Assembly (NCBI GenBank): GCA_963825765.1
Contig: CAWGUU010000003.1
Span: 62,001-126,000, forward strand
Reading direction: 5' to 3'
DNA length: 64,000 bases
DNA from: CAWGUU01 sp963825765
GTDB lineage: Bacteria; Actinomycetota; Acidimicrobiia; Acidimicrobiales; AC-14
Position numbers and translations under genes: made by a program. Below, in pieces: positions 51,981 to 63,757 of this stretch. Numbering within the stretch: position 1 is the first letter of the stretch; each line of letters starts with the position of its first letter. The notes beneath the pieces are model-generated. The model did no database searches and had not been told where the DNA came from. It saw nothing but the letters and a program-made list of their open reading frames with translations.

Positions 51981-52784
51981 TTAGGGCTCCTTTTCGCTGG
52001 GTGCGAGTGTGTCCAGGTATTGCCACACCACCGTGGGATCAGCGGTGAAGCCGGTCATGCCTCGTGCCGTGGTGGCCAACAGGCGGTTCAGAAGCCTCAA
52101 GCGCCCGTACACCCAGGCCAACCCCCCAGGTCGCCTGAGCACGTTGTGCACCGCGTAGCCGACGCCGACGTCGAGGATGTCGTAGCTGTACGCGTGCCCG
52201 ATCACAACGCACGGGCCAGCCGATGAGCCCGTCGTGGGGTCAGTGCTTTCAGCGTCGTCCTCCGCTGAGGACTCGGCCTTCTTGTCGCCGAACGCGTACA
52301 CCTCCCGCGTGGAGTGGGCGTAGACCAGCGTCCACCGAGCCGTAGGGTCGAGGTCGTACAGCTCGAACGCCAGGTCGGACCGATTTCCCTCGAGCCGGCG
52401 AGGATCGGAGCGCAGGAACTCCCGCTCCGAGGGCCATTGCTCAAACCATGGGTGGACAGTGCGAAGGGCGAACACCCGGTCGTGGTCGTCGCCATCGGCG
52501 TGTTCGATCGCCCGATCAACGCTCAGGTCCATCTCCGGCACCGCTGGCAGTGAAGCATCGCCGGTCCCGGCACCGACGGCGATCTGCTTGATCCTACTGA
52601 CGCTGAGGTCCGCGGCTTCCGCTAGCTCACGAAGGCTTGTCTTGCCATTCGCCTTTGCCTGGGCGATTGCACTGTCGCGGCTTCGCTTTGCCCGGGCGTA
52701 CTCACGTGTTGCCGCCCGTACCAGCTCAACGCCGGTCGGCGGCGGTCCCGGATCGTTCTTCAGGTCGAGCGCACGGCGCCTCAT
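51981..52784 (-). CDS. HTH-containing hypothetical protein
   Basis: 267 residues from ATG at 52784. The N-terminal 75 residues form a helix-turn-helix of the sigma-4/Xre-like type (SLRELAEAADLSVSRIKQIA) preceded by a helical AREYARAKRSRDSAIAQAKA-like stretch. The rest is not a known family: DRVFALRTVHPWFEQWPSE, FELYDLDPTARWTLVYAHST, VYAFGDKKAE, then WVYGRLRLLNRLLATTARG. A DNA-binding regulator with an attached sensor domain is the best guess. First gene of a two-gene operon; an AT-rich stretch just upstream (52800-52850) is the likely promoter. Confidence 0.68.
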   Translation of the reverse strand: MRRRALDLKNDPGPPPTGVELVRAATREYARAKRSRDSAIAQAKANGKTSLRELAEAADLSVSRIKQIAVGAGTGDASLPAVPEMDLSVDRAIEHADGDDHDRVFALRTVHPWFEQWPSEREFLRSDPRRLEGNRSDLAFELYDLDPTARWTLVYAHSTREVYAFGDKKAESSAEDDAESTDPTTGSSAGPCVVIGHAYSYDILDVGVGYAVHNVLRRPGGLAWVYGRLRLLNRLLATTARGMTGFTADPTVVWQYLDTLAPSEKEP

Positions 52785-53109
52785 CCCTCGACTCTATGTG
52801 GCTAGTTTCTCATCCGTCAAGAGATAATTTCTTAACCCGATAGGATCTCCTCCTGTCCATCGGGAGATAGCTTGATGGCCGGGCGAGCAACTTCCCCCCG
52901 ACCCGGCGACTCAGCATCTCCGCTGCCCACCCGCCTAGCACCGCAGACCGCCCCCATTCACAAACCAGCGCGAGGCAGTCACTGGGCAGTAAGGATGAGA
53001 GCCACCAGGACGTCACGTCCAGGGGCCCGTGCGCCTGCTATGCCGCCACGCCTCGCCGCCGACCGGGTGGACGACGACGTGCAACCGCCATCTGGGCACA
53101 GGTCGGCTC
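52785..53109. other. Intergenic region without a supported gene
   Basis: Its left end is the promoter of the HTH operon: an AT-rich stretch near 52797-52850 holds the imperfect dyad AAGAGATAATTTCTT, a possible operator. The remaining frames lack convincing coding character. Position 53060 onward leads into a decayed kinase-like fragment. Confidence 0.5.
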
Positions 53110-53335
53110 CTCCACCTCCACCTGGTGGCTCATCGTGACCTCCGTTTGGCCAACATCTTCCTCGGCGACGACGGCGTCATCTGGATGATCGACTTCGGGG
53201 TTCAGCGAGCTGGCGGAGTCCGACCTGCTCCCTGGCCACGACCAGGCCGAGCTGGTGCCATCCTCGTCCGGTTCCACGCCGGACGGTCTCGGCCATGACA
53301 CACTCGCCTGCGTGCAGTCGGCGGCTGACAACTAG
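53110..53335 (+). pseudogene. Degraded kinase-like/flippase-fusion fragment
   Basis: One frame reads HLVAHRDLRLANIFLG, then DDGVIWMIDFG. After a one-base frame step near 53198 it continues FSELAESDLLPGHDQAELVP and SSSGSTPDGLGHDTLACVQS, ending at TAG 53333-53335. The HRDLRxxN / IDFG pattern is the catalytic loop and DFG of atypical kinases attached to LPG-synthase-TM proteins, the same class as the intact gene at 39210. No start, no N-lobe and no membrane domain remain. A relic, probably brought by an inserted element. Confidence 0.68.
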
Positions 53336-53785
53336 TGGCCCCAGCTCGCTGGTGTTTCCCTCCGCTCGATCTGGCTGCGCGTGCGGTCGTTGCTCTGCGA
53401 AACCGGTCCTCTGACGCCCTGGCGCGTCGAGGTCGGCACGACGAGCGGAAGGCGGGTAAGTATCCACAGGAGGAGAGCCGTCCCACCGGTGTGAGATTCC
53501 CGAGGTCGGTCTCATCACCAGACCCGAAGGAGGGACCACCCAGTCATTGTTTCGACGTCGTCTTCAACGGGAGGCAGCCCCTGGCTATCCAGGTTCCTCA
53601 TGCACGCCAACCCGGCGATGCTGTAGAGCTCCTTGCCGGCTATACCAGCGCCATGCCCGCCAACTCGGCAATCCTGGCCTTCAACTTCATGATCTCGGGA
53701 TATCTTTTCGACCCCTGAGCCCGCGCTCCATCGACCTGTTCACGTTCTACTGCGCGGGTACCAGCGACGCTCCGAGACCGACGGG
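53336..53785. other. 450-base region without a supported gene
   Basis: Several short frames exist on both strands, but none shows a family motif, a ribosome site or typical third-position GC bias. Composition is lower in GC than the flanking core genes. It may hold further relics of the element that left the kinase fragment. Confidence 0.45.
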
Positions 53786-54184
53786 TCAGCTGTCGATCGG
53801 ATCGATCTGGAGCTCGAGGTTTGCGGCGCGGAATGTCACGGTGAAGAACCGGAAGAACGAGCTCTGGCCGAGCAGCCCCCAGCCGTACGGCCAGGGATCG
53901 CAGAAACCGACGTCCGCCTCCCAGACAAGCTCTCCAGTCGAGAGCCGGACAGTCGTGAAGGCCGCCGTGGTCGCGCCGGCGGCGACGCCAAGCACCGCCG
54001 TCGGTGCCCCGTCGAGCTCGATCGCAGCCGCCTCGGCGACCCACCGGGGTAGCAGCGTGTGCACGGCGCCACTGTCGACCAGGCAGGGGACGAGGACGTC
54101 GTCCATGTCGCCGATCGTCATATCGAGGATGGGCCGCGCCCAGCCACCGGCCTCCGCTGGCATTTCGGTGTAGCGAACGATCAA
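53786..54184 (-). CDS. Retropepsin-like aspartic protease
   Basis: 132 residues if started at TTG 54184, which overlaps the stop of the upstream gene (TTGA). The active-site motif is VPCLVDSGAVHTLLPRWVAE (DSGA, clan AA), followed by AIELDGAPTAVLGVAAG (flap region) and LVWEADVGFCDPWPYGWGLL with LLGQSSFFRFFTVTF (the hydrophobic-hydrophobic-Gly motif). This is a single-domain protease that must dimerise to form the two-Asp site. No signal peptide. Translational coupling to the 157-residue protein suggests a functional pair; the substrate is unknown. Confidence 0.78.
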   Translation of the reverse strand: MIVRYTEMPAEAGGWARPILDMTIGDMDDVLVPCLVDSGAVHTLLPRWVAEAAAIELDGAPTAVLGVAAGATTAAFTTVRLSTGELVWEADVGFCDPWPYGWGLLGQSSFFRFFTVTFRAANLELQIDPIDS

Positions 54185-54654
54185 GGAGTCGCCAACGCCG
54201 AGCCGGCTTCCCCTGCCGTGGCCGGCACCCGCCACACCCGCGCCCGTAGGCCGTGACGGCGCAGCCACCGCAGCACGGTTTCGGGGTCATCAGCCGAGTA
54301 GAGAATCTCCGCGCCGTCCTGTGCCACCCATCGTCCGAGGTGTGCTCCCAGGGCGGCCGCCTCCGCGCCGCCACGCTGCTCGATGCCGGGACCGGCGTTG
54401 GTCGCCCGGTCGTGGCTGCGCCGATGGACACCGAAGCCGACCCGGCGGAGGATGGCCCGGGCCTGATGGCTGGTGAAATCGGCCCGGTCGAGCCCACTCA
54501 CCAGCGCCAGCGCCTGCTTCGGCGGGAACCGAAGGCCCCTTACCACCACGTAGTGCTCCTTTACCGGCTCAGGGTCCACACCTTCGAGCGCGGCCTCGAC
54601 GATGCCCGTGTCGAGCTCCAGTTGCCGACCGGCAACAGTCGCATGGGTCATCAT
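54181..54654 (-). CDS. Hypothetical protein coupled to retropepsin
   Basis: 157 residues from ATG at 54654, preceded on its strand by a purine-only tract (GAGAGAAAG/AGAGAG). The N-terminal half has VVVRGLRFPPKQALALVSGL and DRADFTSHQARAILRRVGF, a small fold seen in DNA-associated proteins and resembling the sulfur-binding-type domain of some HNH nucleases (weak, from memory). The C-terminal half (DDPETVLRWLRRHGLRARVW) is separate. It ends in a four-base overlap with the protease gene. Function unknown; possible target, regulator or DNA-binding partner of the protease. Confidence 0.62.
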   Translation of the reverse strand: MMTHATVAGRQLELDTGIVEAALEGVDPEPVKEHYVVVRGLRFPPKQALALVSGLDRADFTSHQARAILRRVGFGVHRRSHDRATNAGPGIEQRGGAEAAALGAHLGRWVAQDGAEILYSADDPETVLRWLRRHGLRARVWRVPATAGEAGSALATP

Positions 54655-54746
54655 CCTCGAGGTCTCCCTGACTCGTTCTCTCTGGTTCTTTCTCTCTGCT
54701 CTCTACTTATCGTAGGTCGGACTCCGGCGATGTGCCGAGCCGTACG

Positions 54747-58516
<3,770 letters not shown>

Positions 58517-58568
58517 TGCGAGGCAACTCTACCGACGCCGTCGCTCCAACTGCCCCGGGCGGCGGCCC

Positions 58569-59720
58569 TCACAGCGAGAGCGGCTGCCTCAACCCCAGGA
58601 CCACCCGGTAGGCGGAATCGTCGGCCGTGGTCGGCCCCATCGAGTGGGACACGCCGGCCTGGAGCATGCGCATCAGCCGCCACGTCGCCTCGTCGGCCTT
58701 CGCCACCACCTCGTCGTGAGCTTCGACCCACCGCTCGTGGGCCTTCTTGGTCCACAGGTGATAGTTCACGCGGTCGTTGTGCAGCTCGAGCATCTCGAAG
58801 CCGTTGGCGCCCAGCGCCTCGGTGAAGTCGGGCATGTAGACCAGCCTGAACTTGCCGGGCCAGATGTGCTTGGTGACGATCGACGCGATGCCCCACCTCC
58901 GGTTCGAGGTCCCGAAGTCGCAGTACACCCGGCCTCTCGGGGCCAGCAGGGTTCGCACCCGCTTCATGACCAGGTCGTAGTCGGACAGCTCCTCCATCAC
59001 TCCCATCATGCTGATGGCGTCGAAGCGCCGGTCCGGCTCGAACGTGAAGAAGTCCTGGTAGAGCACCGTGCCCTTCAATCCCTCCTCCACCAGCCGGGCC
59101 TTGGTGTACGCGAGCTGGTCACGGGAGAGGGTGAGTCCGGTGACGTCGATGCCGCGCCGGGCGCTGAAACGCGTCATGCCGCCCCAACCGCAGCCGACTT
59201 CGAGAAGCGACTGGCCGTCGCCGAGCCCCAGCGAGGTGAATGCTGCGTCGAGCTTGCGCTCCGATCCCGCCTCGAGCGTGTCGTCGTCGCCGTCGTAGAT
59301 CCCCGGGGTGTAGCCGCTGTAGTCCCTGTCCGTGCAGATCGTCTGGACGTTGTTCATGTCGTAGTGCTTGGCGACCCATTTGGGGTTCAGGCGCTTCCGC
59401 CCGACGATGAGCGGGGACAGGTGGGCCCAGGTGGTGAGAAGGGCATTGCGGTCCTTCACCATGTGGCGGAGCTCCATCACCTGCAGGAAGTCGCCGTCGA
59501 AGTCGATGTCGTCGCGCATGTAGGCCTCGGCGATGGCCAGCTCGTTGAACGATCGCACCGCCTCCAACCCGGTGTCGTTGTGGATCTTCACCTCGAAGGC
59601 CGGCTCGCCGACCCCCAAACTGGCAACTTCCCCTGCAGGACCGCTGATGGCCCACGTAACTCCGTCGGGTCGTGTTTTCGCCCGAACGTCGGCCACGAAC
59701 TCATCGAAGGCCTCGCTCAT
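58569..59720 (-). CDS. Cyclopropane-fatty-acid-synthase-family methyltransferase
   Basis: 383 residues from ATG at 59720. SAM-binding motif I is LLEVGCGWGGMTRFSARRGI, followed by VTGLTLSRDQLAYTKARL and FDAISMMGVMEELSDYDLVM. The N-terminal part has the CFA-type HYDMNNVQTICTDRDYSGYTPG region (HYD, then substrate pocket). It would methylate or cyclopropanate unsaturated acyl chains of phospholipids. SMMGVMEEL replaces the more common S-x-E-M-x-E-H-V, so the product may differ. Monocistronic. Confidence 0.85.
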   Translation of the reverse strand: MSEAFDEFVADVRAKTRPDGVTWAISGPAGEVASLGVGEPAFEVKIHNDTGLEAVRSFNELAIAEAYMRDDIDFDGDFLQVMELRHMVKDRNALLTTWAHLSPLIVGRKRLNPKWVAKHYDMNNVQTICTDRDYSGYTPGIYDGDDDTLEAGSERKLDAAFTSLGLGDGQSLLEVGCGWGGMTRFSARRGIDVTGLTLSRDQLAYTKARLVEEGLKGTVLYQDFFTFEPDRRFDAISMMGVMEELSDYDLVMKRVRTLLAPRGRVYCDFGTSNRRWGIASIVTKHIWPGKFRLVYMPDFTEALGANGFEMLELHNDRVNYHLWTKKAHERWVEAHDEVVAKADEATWRLMRMLQAGVSHSMGPTTADDSAYRVVLGLRQPLSL

Positions 59721-59814
59721 GTGCCGAGCGTACGACTCATGCCATTCGCTTCGTCGGACGACCGCCTACTGCCGGCTCACGTCGTCCGTTACCATCCCCG
59801 CTCGGGGGTTGGAC

Positions 59815-60462
59815 GTGGGTTCGTTCGTGCGACGATCGCGGTGTCGACGTGTCCTGGGCCGGCGTGTCTTGGGTGCGGTGTCAGCCGGCGCCCTCGCGCT
59901 GACCCCGGTGCTCCTCGTCGCCACGCCGGTGCCGGTCGCGGCCGACGTCATCGTGCCCGCAGCCGGATGCTTTGTCTCAGGCCACTGGCAGACCGAGGGC
60001 GCGCCGCGCACGTCGCCGGAATTCCTCCCCGGCGACGTGATCACCATCCCCCTCGCCGACACCGTCAAGTGGGCGGGCAACGAGAAGGGCTTCCGCCTCT
60101 CCGACACCGGTCCCAGGCGGACGATCTCGGGCGAGGTGGTGGTCGACCTGCCGATCGGCACGATGACCGTCGACAGCTGGGGTGGCGAGAGCGTCAAGTA
60201 CGCCAACGAGGGCCTTCGTCCCTACGACCTCCCCGGAATCCTGGGCGGGGTGAAGATGCGCCTGCACGGCGAGCACCGTGACGACGGCGTCGTCGCCTGC
60301 TCCGGGACGATCAACGTCAAGGTGGCGGGCTCCCCGTTGACCAACCCGATGACCTACGTCGCCCTCGGGCTGCTGCTCATGTCGGGCGCCGGCCTGGTGG
60401 GAGCCGGCCGCCAGGCGCTCCCCGCCGCACCGAGCGGCTTCGAGGGCTACACCCGGCGATGA
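59815..60462 (+). CDS. Exported protein with C-terminal anchor, unknown function
   Basis: 215 residues if started at GTG 59815; GTG at 59827 is nearly as good. The N-terminus is very arginine-rich (VRRSRCRRVLGRRVLG), followed by a signal segment (AGALALTPVLLVATPVPVAAD). The mature domain of about 130 residues is beta-rich with one Cys pair (AAGCFVSGHW ... VVACSGTINVKV). A C-terminal membrane helix MTYVALGLLLMSGAGLVGAG with a short basic tail gives a wall-facing anchored protein. The stop overlaps the next gene (ATGA). Confidence 0.65.
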   Translation: MGSFVRRSRCRRVLGRRVLGAVSAGALALTPVLLVATPVPVAADVIVPAAGCFVSGHWQTEGAPRTSPEFLPGDVITIPLADTVKWAGNEKGFRLSDTGPRRTISGEVVVDLPIGTMTVDSWGGESVKYANEGLRPYDLPGILGGVKMRLHGEHRDDGVVACSGTINVKVAGSPLTNPMTYVALGLLLMSGAGLVGAGRQALPAAPSGFEGYTRR

Positions 60463-60683
60463 GGTCGAGGGGCCGCCCTGGGCTGGGCGCGATCGCCGGG
60501 CTGTTCTTCGGGCTGTCGATCGCCGTGCTGCTGGTCCTGTTCGGCCTCGTCGCCCTCGACACGAGCCTGCTGATCGTGTTGCCGCTGCTCTTCCTCGTGG
60601 TCGGTGGCGTCTGGGGATTCCTCGCCCCCCTCCCGCCGAAGGGCCAGGGGGGGTCAGCCCAGTTCCGCGATGAACTCCTCTGA
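60459..60683 (+). CDS. Small two-helix membrane protein
   Basis: 74 residues from ATG at 60459, overlapping the upstream stop (ATGA), so translated with the anchored exported protein. Two hydrophobic segments: GLFFGLSIAVLLVLFGLVAL and LLIVLPLLFLVVGGVWGFLAP. The C-terminus is polar and overlaps the convergent isochorismatase gene by 30 bases. Possibly an accessory of the upstream protein; no family recognised. Confidence 0.65.
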   Translation: MRSRGRPGLGAIAGLFFGLSIAVLLVLFGLVALDTSLLIVLPLLFLVVGGVWGFLAPLPPKGQGGSAQFRDELL

Positions 60684-61259
60684 CGTCATCGGCTGGGAGA
60701 ACATCGGGTAGTCGTAGGCGATGGCGTTGTCGTGCTCCTCGATCGACGTGGCGGCCACGCAGTCCTTCAGGGTGATGACCCTGTAGCCGTTCTCGTAGCC
60801 GGTGCGCATCGTCGACTCGACGCAGCAGTTGGTGAGGAAGCCGCCCAGGGCGATCGTGGTGATGCCCTTGCTGCGCAGGATGAAGTCCAGGTTCGTGCTG
60901 GCGAAGGTGTCGAGACCCCGCTTGCCCTCGACGACGATGTCGCCGTCCTCGGGCGCCATCTCGTCGTCGATGGCCGCGCCCCAGCTGCCCTTGACGAAGG
61001 CGGAACCGTCGACGACCCCCTTGAGGATGCCGTACGGGTGGGCGCTCAGCTCGTTGTAGCCCTCGGCGAAGGTGATGGGGGCGTGCATGACCGTCGCCCC
61101 GGCAGACCGGGCGGCGTCGACGACGCTCTTGGTGTGCTCCATCATCTGGGTCTTGTCCATGACCGCCTCGACGGCGCCGTGGAGGACGCCACCGTCGGAC
61201 GTGAAGTCGTTCTGGTACTCGATCAGGACGACGGCTGTTGTGGACGGGTCGATCGGCAT
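60654..61259 (-). CDS. Isochorismatase-family cysteine hydrolase
   Basis: 201 residues from ATG at 61259; upstream in-frame codons encode a low-complexity Glu/Gly/Ala stretch and are probably not translated. The Asp-Lys-Cys triad is visible: Asp in VVLIEYQNDFTSDGG, Lys in SAFVKGSWGAAI, Cys in GGFLTNCCVESTMRTGYENG with its cis-peptide partner. The family covers nicotinamidases, N-carbamoyl-sarcosine amidases and related amidases. Divergent from a FadR-type regulator gene, so it may be controlled by it. Confidence 0.87.
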   Translation of the reverse strand: MPIDPSTTAVVLIEYQNDFTSDGGVLHGAVEAVMDKTQMMEHTKSVVDAARSAGATVMHAPITFAEGYNELSAHPYGILKGVVDGSAFVKGSWGAAIDDEMAPEDGDIVVEGKRGLDTFASTNLDFILRSKGITTIALGGFLTNCCVESTMRTGYENGYRVITLKDCVAATSIEEHDNAIAYDYPMFSQPMTSEEFIAELG

Positions 61260-61370
61260 GGCTGATGCCCCCTCTTCTGGTGCCCCCTCTTCGGGTGCTC
61301 CCTGTGGGCTTCCCTGGCACACCGAGGCTAGGACTTATCAGACAAACGTACAAGGGGTACCCTGCGGTCG
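61260..61370. promoter_or_regulatory. Divergent promoter region, isochorismatase / FadR
   Basis: 111-base gap containing an AT-richer stretch (CTTATCAGACAAACGTACAAG near 61334-61354), with TTGTACGTTTGTC on the reverse strand and a GGGTACCC dyad near 61356. GntR/FadR proteins often bind TnGTnnnACnA sites; the ACAAACGTACAA region is a candidate operator. Confidence 0.4.
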
Positions 61371-62084
61371 GTGGTCGCCGACACCAGCACCTTCGGGCCC
61401 CTCAACCGCACGCCGCTGAGCCTGCAGGTATCCCGCCGGCTCCGGGAGGCGATCGTGTCCGGCGAGCTGTCCGAGGGTAGCCAGCTCCCCACCGAGCAGG
61501 AGCTCACCGAACGCTTCGGCGTGAGCCGTTCGACGATCCGTGAGGCGCTCCGGGTGTTGCAGGCCCAGGGGCTGCTGAGCGGCGGCGACAGCGTGTCGAC
61601 GAGCCGACCCCGCGTGTCCTACGACCGCACCGGCGCCAGCGCCTCCGAAGCCCTGGACAACGCCCTTCGCCTGGGACAGGTCTCCCTCCCCGACCTGGTG
61701 GAGCTGCGGCTGCTGCTGGAGGGGGCGGCCGCGGCCAACGCCGACCCGGACCGGCTGGGCGTGGCCCGGGCCGCCGTGGCCACGATGCGCAGGCCTGACG
61801 TCGACGTCGACGCCTTCCACGCCGCCGACGTCGACTTCCACCTGAACCTGGCCGCGGCCAGCGGCAACGCCGCCTTCGCCCTGGTCATGAGGGCCCTGCG
61901 GGATCCCATCGCCGGCTACCTCCGATGCTCCTTCGACGCCCTCGACGACCCGCGGCCGACGTTCGAGCGGCTGGCGGGTGAGCACGCCGCCATCCTGGAG
62001 GCCGTCGACGCCGGCGACGGCGCCTCGGCCCGACGGCTGGTCCAGTCGCACGTCTGGGACTTCTACTCCCGCGACAGGGCGTAG
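61371..62084 (+). CDS. FadR-type GntR transcriptional regulator
   Basis: 237 residues from GTG at 61371. The N-terminal winged HTH is typical: LQVSRRLREAIVSGELSEG, LPTEQELTERFGVSRSTIRE, ALRVLQAQGLLSGG. The C-terminal FCD all-helical effector domain has VELRLLLEGAAAANA, FHAADVDFHLNLAAASGNA and the late GEHAAILEAVDAGD, retaining the Asp/His residues used for metal and carboxylate binding in FCD proteins. The oxidase gene follows 5 bases later, so the regulator likely senses its substrate, for example a 2-hydroxy acid. Confidence 0.88.
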   Translation: MVADTSTFGPLNRTPLSLQVSRRLREAIVSGELSEGSQLPTEQELTERFGVSRSTIREALRVLQAQGLLSGGDSVSTSRPRVSYDRTGASASEALDNALRLGQVSLPDLVELRLLLEGAAAANADPDRLGVARAAVATMRRPDVDVDAFHAADVDFHLNLAAASGNAAFALVMRALRDPIAGYLRCSFDALDDPRPTFERLAGEHAAILEAVDAGDGASARRLVQSHVWDFYSRDRA

Positions 62085-62089
62085 CCCCG

Positions 62090-63460
62090 GTGGGCGGGAC
62101 GCTCGAAGAGGAGCTCATCCGCCGGCTCGGGCCCGACCGGGTCGACGTCGACCCTGTCGCCCTGGACGCCCACCGCCGCGACCACGCCGCCTTCGCCCCC
62201 GCCGGCCGTCCTGCCGTGCTGGTGCGGGCCCGAGACCTCGACGACATCGTCGCGACCCTCCGGGTGGCCACCGCCCGCCGAGTGCCCGTGGTGACCAGGG
62301 GAGCCGGCACCGGCCTGGCCGGCGGGGCCAACGCCCAGGACGGCTGCATCGTGCTGTCGACCGTCGCCATGAACCGCATCCTCGAGGTGAACGTGGCCCG
62401 GCGAACGGCGACTGCGGAGTGCGGGGTGCTCACCGGCGACCTCGCCGCGGCGGTGGCCGCCAGCGGCCTGTGGTACCCGCCGGACCCGGCCAGCCTGGCC
62501 TTCTCCACCATCGGGGGGAACGTCGCCACCAACGCCGGCGGGGGATGTTGCCTGAAGTACGGCGTCACCGGCGACCATGTGGCCGCCCTGACCGCGGTGC
62601 TCGCCGACGGCACCGTCGTCCGCACCGGGTCGACGAGCCGCAAGAACGTGGCCGGGCTCGACCTCACCAGCCTGCTGGTCGGCTCGGAGGGCGTCCTGGC
62701 GGTGATCGCCGAGGTGACGGTGCGCCTACGCCCGGCGTCCGCCCCGCCCAGCACCCTGCTGGCGTCCTTTCCTTCGACTGCCGCCGCCGTGGCCGCGGTG
62801 CTGGCCATGGAGGACGTCGCCGGCTTCTCCCTCCTCGAGCTGATGGATCGCACCACGGTCGGCGCCGTCGAGCGGTTCTGCGACATCGACCTGGCCGGCG
62901 GCGCCGACACCGGCGCCGTGCTGGTGGCTCAGTCGGACTCGGCCGCCGGCGCCCACGACATCGAGCTCGGCACCGACGCCTGCCGGACGTCGGGCGCCAC
63001 CCACGTGGTCAGCGCCACCGACGTGATCCGGGGTGAGCAGCTCGTCAACGCCCGCCGGGCCGCCCTCCCCGCCCTCGACCGGCTCGGCACCACCCTTCTC
63101 GACGACGTCGCCGTCCCCAAGCCGGCCATGGCCGCCATGCTGGCCGAGGTCGAGGCGGTGGCCCGGCGGCGGAAGGTGGTCATCGGCACCTTCGGCCATG
63201 CCGGCGACGGCAACCTCCACCCGACGATCGTCTACGACCCCACGTCGGACGAGTCCGTGGCGAGGGCCAAGCTGGCGTTCGACGACATCATGGACGCCGC
63301 CCTCGCCCTCGGCGGCACCATCACCGGCGAGCACGGCGTCGGCGTCCTCAAGCGGGATCGACTGGCCCGCATGGTGGGCACGGCCGAACGGGAGCTGATG
63401 GTCAGGATCAAGGCAGCCTTCGACCCCGACGGCATCCTCAACCCGGGCAAGGCCATCTGA
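62090..63460 (+). CDS. FAD-linked 2-hydroxy-acid oxidase (GlcD family)
   Basis: 456 residues from GTG at 62090. PCMH-type FAD-binding N-domain: VPVVTRGAGTGLAGGANAQ, AFSTIGGNVATNAGGGCCLK, KYGVTGDHV, LTSLLVGSEGVLAVI. The C-terminal substrate domain ends with TFGHAGDGNLHPTIVYDP, TGEHGVGVLKR and FDPDGILNPGKAI, characteristic of glycolate/D-lactate oxidases. Oxidises a 2-hydroxy acid to the keto acid. No GlcE/GlcF subunits follow, so it may be a single-subunit dehydrogenase. Confidence 0.9.
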   Translation: MGGTLEEELIRRLGPDRVDVDPVALDAHRRDHAAFAPAGRPAVLVRARDLDDIVATLRVATARRVPVVTRGAGTGLAGGANAQDGCIVLSTVAMNRILEVNVARRTATAECGVLTGDLAAAVAASGLWYPPDPASLAFSTIGGNVATNAGGGCCLKYGVTGDHVAALTAVLADGTVVRTGSTSRKNVAGLDLTSLLVGSEGVLAVIAEVTVRLRPASAPPSTLLASFPSTAAAVAAVLAMEDVAGFSLLELMDRTTVGAVERFCDIDLAGGADTGAVLVAQSDSAAGAHDIELGTDACRTSGATHVVSATDVIRGEQLVNARRAALPALDRLGTTLLDDVAVPKPAMAAMLAEVEAVARRRKVVIGTFGHAGDGNLHPTIVYDPTSDESVARAKLAFDDIMDAALALGGTITGEHGVGVLKRDRLARMVGTAERELMVRIKAAFDPDGILNPGKAI

Positions 63461-63468
63461 CCTGAGCA

Positions 63469-63516
63469 TTCTGCTCGCGATTGACCCGTCCATGACCCGG
63501 AATTGCGCGAGCAGAA
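63469..63516 (+). terminator. Inverted repeat after glcD-like gene
   Basis: TTCTGCTCGCG (63469-63479) pairs perfectly with CGCGAGCAGAA (63506-63516), with a 26-base spacer, eight bases after the oxidase stop. No T-run follows. Could terminate transcription or act as a dyad upstream of the next small gene. Confidence 0.45.
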
Positions 63517-63541
63517 ACACGATTGTGGGAAGGAGACGGAC

Positions 63542-63742
63542 ATGACGTCAGCGGAAGACCCGTGGTACTGGTGCATGCACCACTCGCGGGCCGAGCAGGG
63601 CGCGTCGGCGGGTTGCGCCCCAGACCAGCGGCTCGGCCCTTACCCGTCGAAGGACGCGGCCGAGCACTGGAAGGAGAGCGTCGAGGCCCGCAACGAGTCC
63701 TGGGACGCCGAGGACCGGGCCTGGGAAGGCGAGGACACCTAG
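63542..63742 (+). CDS. Small acidic Trp/Cys-rich protein
   Basis: 66 residues from ATG at 63542, preceded by GGAAGGAGA. Strongly acidic, with WYWCMHHSRAEQ, AGCAPDQRLGPYPSKDAAEHW and ESWDAEDRAWEGED. This resembles a small conserved actinobacterial protein (W-x-C ... C ... RLGPY) of unknown function. No signal peptide. Confidence 0.65.
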   Translation: MTSAEDPWYWCMHHSRAEQGASAGCAPDQRLGPYPSKDAAEHWKESVEARNESWDAEDRAWEGEDT

Positions 63743-63757
63743 GCCGCCGAACGCCGG

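Noticed and set aside
52872..53138. An 88-residue frame
   Set aside because: Composition is Pro/Arg/Ala-rich without motifs, and it overlaps the kinase relic in another frame.
53335..53718. A 127-residue frame in the accessory region
   Set aside because: No family motif, no ribosome site and no conserved pattern; probably chance.
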